Source: Thiosulfatihalobacter marinus
GTDB taxonomy: Bacteria > Pseudomonadota > Alphaproteobacteria > Rhodobacterales > Rhodobacteraceae
Reading direction: 5' to 3'
NCBI RefSeq assembly: GCF_016019955.1
Contig: NZ_JAECRZ010000005.1
Span: 217,626-281,625 of the forward strand
Length of the DNA: 64,000 nt
Part shown: positions 60,668 to 64,000 of the stretch, one piece after another
Position numbering within the stretch: position 1 is the first letter of the stretch
Layout of the letters: each line of letters begins with the position of its first letter
Made by a program: the position numbers and the translations under genes
Notes under the pieces: model-generated
What the model was told of the DNA's origin: nothing
Database searches by the model: none
Seen by the model: the letters and a program-made list of their open reading frames with translations, nothing else

Positions 60668-63600
60668 ATAGAACCGACGCTCTTTTCCTTTATTTGGAAG
60701 TTCTCGAAACGGGACCAGATGGTGCTTCTGGTGCTGACGGCCTGTCTTTTCCCGCTGCAATATCTGACGCTGGAACTGCCCAAGCGGATCATCAACGACG
60801 CCATCGACGCCGAAGAGAACATCATCGATGTCTTCGGTTACGAGTTCAATCAGGAGACCTTCCTGATCGTGCTGAGTGTTCTGTTCCTGGTGTCCGTTCT
60901 GGGGCACGGGTTGATGAAGATGCGGATCAACACGATGAAAGGTGTCGTGTCCGAACGCATGTTGCGACGGTTCCGCTATACGCTCGTCGGCCAGATCACG
61001 CGCTTTCCCCAGCCCTATCTGCGGCGCACCTCTCAGGGCGAGCTGGTGGCGATGATCACCGCAGAATCCGAGCCGATGGGCGGCATGATGGGCGATGCGA
61101 TCAGCCTTCCGGTGATGCAGGCCGGGCAGATGATCACGATCCTGTCGTTCCTGTTTTTGCAAAGCTTCTGGTTCGGGATGGCGGCGATCGCGTTGATCCC
61201 GGTGCAGGCCTGGCTGATCCCCAAGCTGCAACGTCAGATCAACCTGCACAACAAGGACCGTATCCAGGAAGTGCGTAAACTGGCGGCCGAGATCGGGGAA
61301 ACGGCGACCGGCGCGCCGGACCTTCGCGTCAATGGCGGCTGGCGCTATCGTCAGTCGCGGATCACGCGGCGGCTGGGCACGTTGTTCCTGATCCGGCTGA
61401 CAATCTATCGCAAGAAATTCTTCATGAAGTTTCTCAATAACTTCATCACCCAGTTGACGCCGTTCTTCTTTTACCTGGTTGGCGGTCTTCTGGTGATCCG
61501 CGGCCAGGTATCCCTTGGGGCGCTGGTGGCGGCACTGGCGGCCTACAAGGACTTGTCGAGCCCCTGGAAGGAGCTTTTGGATTACTACAACCGGGTGGCG
61601 GACCTGTCGCTGCGGTGGACGCTGATCAGCGACCGATTCACGCCGCCGGGGATGATCGACGAGAAGTTGTTCGGCGAAGAACCTGACGAGGTGCCGCATT
61701 TGAGCGGCGGCATCGTGATGCGGGATGTCTATGTGCGCGACCATGACGGGGACACGGTTCTGGAAAACATCTCGGTCAAGCTGCCGAAAGGGTCGGTTGT
61801 GGCCATCAAGTCGACCGATTCCGAAGAACGGCGCGCCGTTGCGGAACTGTTCACGCGCGAGATTCAGCCTGTGGGCGGGTATATCGAGATTGGCGATGTG
61901 CGGCTGTCGGACGTGCCGCAGCGGGTGATCGCGACACGGATTGGCTATGCCGATCCGGCGCCTTACGTGTTTGAAGGCACGTTCGGCCATAACGTGCTGA
62001 TGCCTTTCAAGCGCCGCCCGATGGCCGATCTGCCCGACCCGGAGGGCGAAGCCGAGGAAGAGAAACGCGCCTATGAGAGCGAGCGTACCGGCAACAGCCT
62101 GGACCGTTTCTATTCCGATTGGGTGGATCCGGGCCTGGCGGGCATGTCCAGTGAGGAAGAAGTCTATGCCTGGTGGCTGGAACTGATGGATGCAACCGGT
62201 GCTGGAAACGTGCTGTTCCGCCGTGGGCTGGATCAGGCATTCCAGGAGGCCGATCATCCCGAACTGGCCGAGGTGCTGGTCGAGATACGCCCGCGGATCA
62301 GAAAGAAGCTGGCCGAGGCTGATCTGGACAAGGCCTATTACCGCTTTGATCCGGCGCAATACAATCCGGCGCTGCCGGTTGCCGCGAACCTGTTCTTTGC
62401 CACGCCGCGCAAGCCGATCGAGGAAACCAGCCCTGATGCGATCAGCGACTTTCTTGATCTGCTGCACGATCTGGGACTTGAGGACGGAATCCTGCGGATG
62501 TCGCAGGAAGTGATCGAGATGCTGAACCAGACTTTCGGGGTGGATGGTACAGATCACCCGTTGTTTCGGCAGTTGGGTCTGAACCCGGATGTGTTTACCA
62601 ACAAGGTGGCGCTGGTGGAGAAAAGCCGCCAGGTTGGCCTGAAGGCGATGGCCCGCGAAGATCTGGTCCAGATGCTGGCACTGCCTTTCGAGGTTTCGGC
62701 CGAACGTATCGGGCCGGGCTTTGGCGACGAGCTGAAGGCCTCGATCCTGGATTTGCGGCACAAACAAACAGAGAAACTGGCCGAATGGCTGGTGGTGCAT
62801 TTCGCACCGCTGGACGAGGGCAAGTTTGCCCCCGGTCTGAGCGTTCTGGAAAACGCCATTTACGGCAAGCTTTCGGCCTCGGCCGGGCCGCGTGGCGAGG
62901 CCATCCGCGATATCGTGGCCGAAACCCTGCGTGATGCGGGGGTAAAACAGCAGGTGGCGGAATTGCTTTATGCTGTGCCGTCGGGCATCGCGGGGGCCGG
63001 GCTGCCAGCGGCGTTCCTGGAACCCCTGGCAATCAGCCGGGCCGCGATCAAGAAACCGGATGTGTTGATCCTGAACCGTTGCCTGGCCAACTACGACGAG
63101 GATCAGCGGCAGGGCATCGTGGAAAACCTGCGCGCGCTTCTGCCGGAGACGACACATATATATCTGGAAGAAGTGTTCGAGGACACGGACGCCTTTGATA
63201 TCGTCCTGGAACTGGAGCATGGCCGCCTGAAGGATGGCGAGGCCGCAGAATACGAAGAAACCGACAATGCCGCCAGCGCGGACCTGCGCCGAAAGATGCG
63301 GGCACTGGTTTCCACCGATATGTTCGCCGGCCTGTCGCGCCGCCAGTTGCGGCTTCTGGCATTCGGGGCGCAATGGCATCAGGCCCGGGCCGGGGAGTAC
63401 CTGTTCCATATGGGGGACGATCCGTCGGACGGGGCCTATCTGATCCTTGAGGGAGAGGCCGGCCTGGGCTTTGCCGACGGGCAGGGGAACAGCCACCTGG
63501 TTGCGGTGGCCGGACCGGGCACGCTGGTTGGGGAGCTGGCGCTGATCCGCAAGGAAAAACGCGCGCTGGATATGTACGCCAAGACCGATCTCGACATGTT

Positions 63601-63730
63601 GCGCCTTGGCGAATCCGAATTCATGGCGGTGGTTGAAAACGACGCATCGACCGCATTCCGAATCCTTCAGGCAGTTGCAGGCTATGTCGGCGCCCCCAAA
63701 CAGGCCGGATCAGACGCCGAAGAGACGTGA
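60668..63730 (+). CDS. Degenerate ABC-type membrane protein with cNMP-binding domain
   Basis: A 1020-aa protein if started at ATA 60668. Residues 1-330 form an ABC-exporter transmembrane domain (six helices; RTSQGELVAMITAESEPMG is the intracellular loop). Residues 345-860 are an ABC ATPase fold without working motifs: the Walker A position reads AIKSTDSEERRAV, the signature LPAAF, Walker B LILNRC, and the H-loop lacks His. A roughly 320-residue insert (about 450-775) lies between Q-loop and signature. Residues 885-1005 are a cyclic-nucleotide-binding domain (EGEAGLGFADG, GTLVGELALIRKEKRALDMY). The likely role is a regulated, non-ATPase membrane scaffold or channel. The start is uncertain: ATG 60719 and GTG 60539 are the standard alternatives. 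Confidence 0.8.
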   Translation: MEPTLFSFIWKFSKRDQMVLLVLTACLFPLQYLTLELPKRIINDAIDAEENIIDVFGYEFNQETFLIVLSVLFLVSVLGHGLMKMRINTMKGVVSERMLRRFRYTLVGQITRFPQPYLRRTSQGELVAMITAESEPMGGMMGDAISLPVMQAGQMITILSFLFLQSFWFGMAAIALIPVQAWLIPKLQRQINLHNKDRIQEVRKLAAEIGETATGAPDLRVNGGWRYRQSRITRRLGTLFLIRLTIYRKKFFMKFLNNFITQLTPFFFYLVGGLLVIRGQVSLGALVAALAAYKDLSSPWKELLDYYNRVADLSLRWTLISDRFTPPGMIDEKLFGEEPDEVPHLSGGIVMRDVYVRDHDGDTVLENISVKLPKGSVVAIKSTDSEERRAVAELFTREIQPVGGYIEIGDVRLSDVPQRVIATRIGYADPAPYVFEGTFGHNVLMPFKRRPMADLPDPEGEAEEEKRAYESERTGNSLDRFYSDWVDPGLAGMSSEEEVYAWWLELMDATGAGNVLFRRGLDQAFQEADHPELAEVLVEIRPRIRKKLAEADLDKAYYRFDPAQYNPALPVAANLFFATPRKPIEETSPDAISDFLDLLHDLGLEDGILRMSQEVIEMLNQTFGVDGTDHPLFRQLGLNPDVFTNKVALVEKSRQVGLKAMAREDLVQMLALPFEVSAERIGPGFGDELKASILDLRHKQTEKLAEWLVVHFAPLDEGKFAPGLSVLENAIYGKLSASAGPRGEAIRDIVAETLRDAGVKQQVAELLYAVPSGIAGAGLPAAFLEPLAISRAAIKKPDVLILNRCLANYDEDQRQGIVENLRALLPETTHIYLEEVFEDTDAFDIVLELEHGRLKDGEAAEYEETDNAASADLRRKMRALVSTDMFAGLSRRQLRLLAFGAQWHQARAGEYLFHMGDDPSDGAYLILEGEAGLGFADGQGNSHLVAVAGPGTLVGELALIRKEKRALDMYAKTDLDMLRLGESEFMAVVENDASTAFRILQAVAGYVGAPKQAGSDAEET

Positions 63731-64000
63731 CTCCTCCCGAATCCGATGGAATCGGCGGCTGTGACAGAGGGTTTTTCACCCGCACCCCCCGGTGAGTCGG
63801 AGAATATCGGCAGAAACCGACTATCCGGTCCTGCCACACGTCAATTTTTTCAGCACAGAAGTGCCGTTTTATTGAGAAAAAACGCGATCTGGCGATTTTT
63901 TTCCAGAAACTTCAAAAAACCCCTTGCGGGTTTATTGGAGTAACCGTAAATACCCCTTCACCGGCGGCGCTGAGGCGCGGTTGGGACGCCAGACGGAGCG
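63731..64000. other. Gene-free right end with minus-strand terminator
   Basis: No gene is seen. The region is AT-richer from 63840. On the minus strand AAACCC/GGGTTT (63917-63922 and 63928-63933) followed by a T run could terminate a minus-strand gene lying beyond the edge. Confidence 0.45.

Noticed and set aside
60521..63496. 991-codon open frame antisense to the pseudo-ABC gene
   Set aside because: The sense strand encodes clear domains; the antisense product is His/Gln/Arg-rich and domain-free.

Overview
The window is chromosomal DNA from an alphaproteobacterium, most likely a member of the Rhodobacterales (Roseobacter group). Supporting signs are the high GC content (roughly 60-65% by eye), the F1 part of ATP synthase standing alone as atpHAGDC with no F0 genes beside it, an H-type lectin gene right after atpC, Rhodobacterales-type families (DUF2125, DUF2161, DUF3307, extensin-like, TIGR01459 HAD), and a terminator-like repeat ending in GAGTATTTTTGGCAAAATG that I recall from roseobacter genomes. 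No rRNA, tRNA, CRISPR array, insertion sequence or prophage was found.

Layout. 1-5.9 kb: end of a Hint-domain gene, rpsD, the translationally coupled hisC-tyrC-extensin operon and a DUF2125 gene. 6-15.4 kb: a ChaC-like cyclotransferase; a MotA/ExbB-like channel protein with a MotB/OmpA-like partner carrying a giant coiled coil; a convergent M23 peptidase coupled to clpA; then gloB and a divergent methyltransferase. 15.4-16.7 kb: a single AT-richer gene with a HEPN-type motif, probably acquired. 17-23.4 kb: atpHAGDC, lectin and prs. 23.5-31.8 kb: mostly minus-strand housekeeping genes (threonine aldolase, YcgN-like, ribF, MaoC, HAD phosphatase, GT25 glycosyltransferase, Mn-pyrophosphatase). 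31.9-34.1 kb: CIRCE-controlled groES-groEL. 34.3-39.7 kb: rsgA, a DMT transporter, Nudix, a lipase-like hydrolase, a lone phnM-type amidohydrolase and a pirin.

39.9-47.3 kb: an eight-gene plus-strand catabolic operon (acyl-CoA ligase, membrane protein, alpha/beta hydrolase, nitronate monooxygenase-like, histidine phosphatase, APH-type kinase, SDR, thioesterase). Its mix of CoA ligase, kinase and SDR recalls the levulinate/4-hydroxyacid pathway. 47.4-49.4 kb: a class V aminotransferase divergent from an Lrp/AsnC regulator. 50.5-54.4 kb: an arsenic operon arsR-(small ORF)-acr3-gapdh-arsJ behind a promoter overlapped by a palindrome. 54.7-57.7 kb: lepA, an 800-bp gene-poor stretch with two DnaA-box-like sites, and a rhodanese. 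57.8-63.7 kb: an ACP-KAS-hotdog cassette, a DUF3307 membrane protein and a 1020-residue pseudo-ABC protein with a C-terminal cyclic-nucleotide-binding domain.

The strongest candidates for undescribed biology are the MotA/MotB-like pair with its giant coiled coil and adjacent M23 peptidase, the lone HEPN gene, and the ABC-fold protein that has lost every ATPase motif, gained a roughly 320-residue insertion and a cNMP domain, and may start at an AUA codon.
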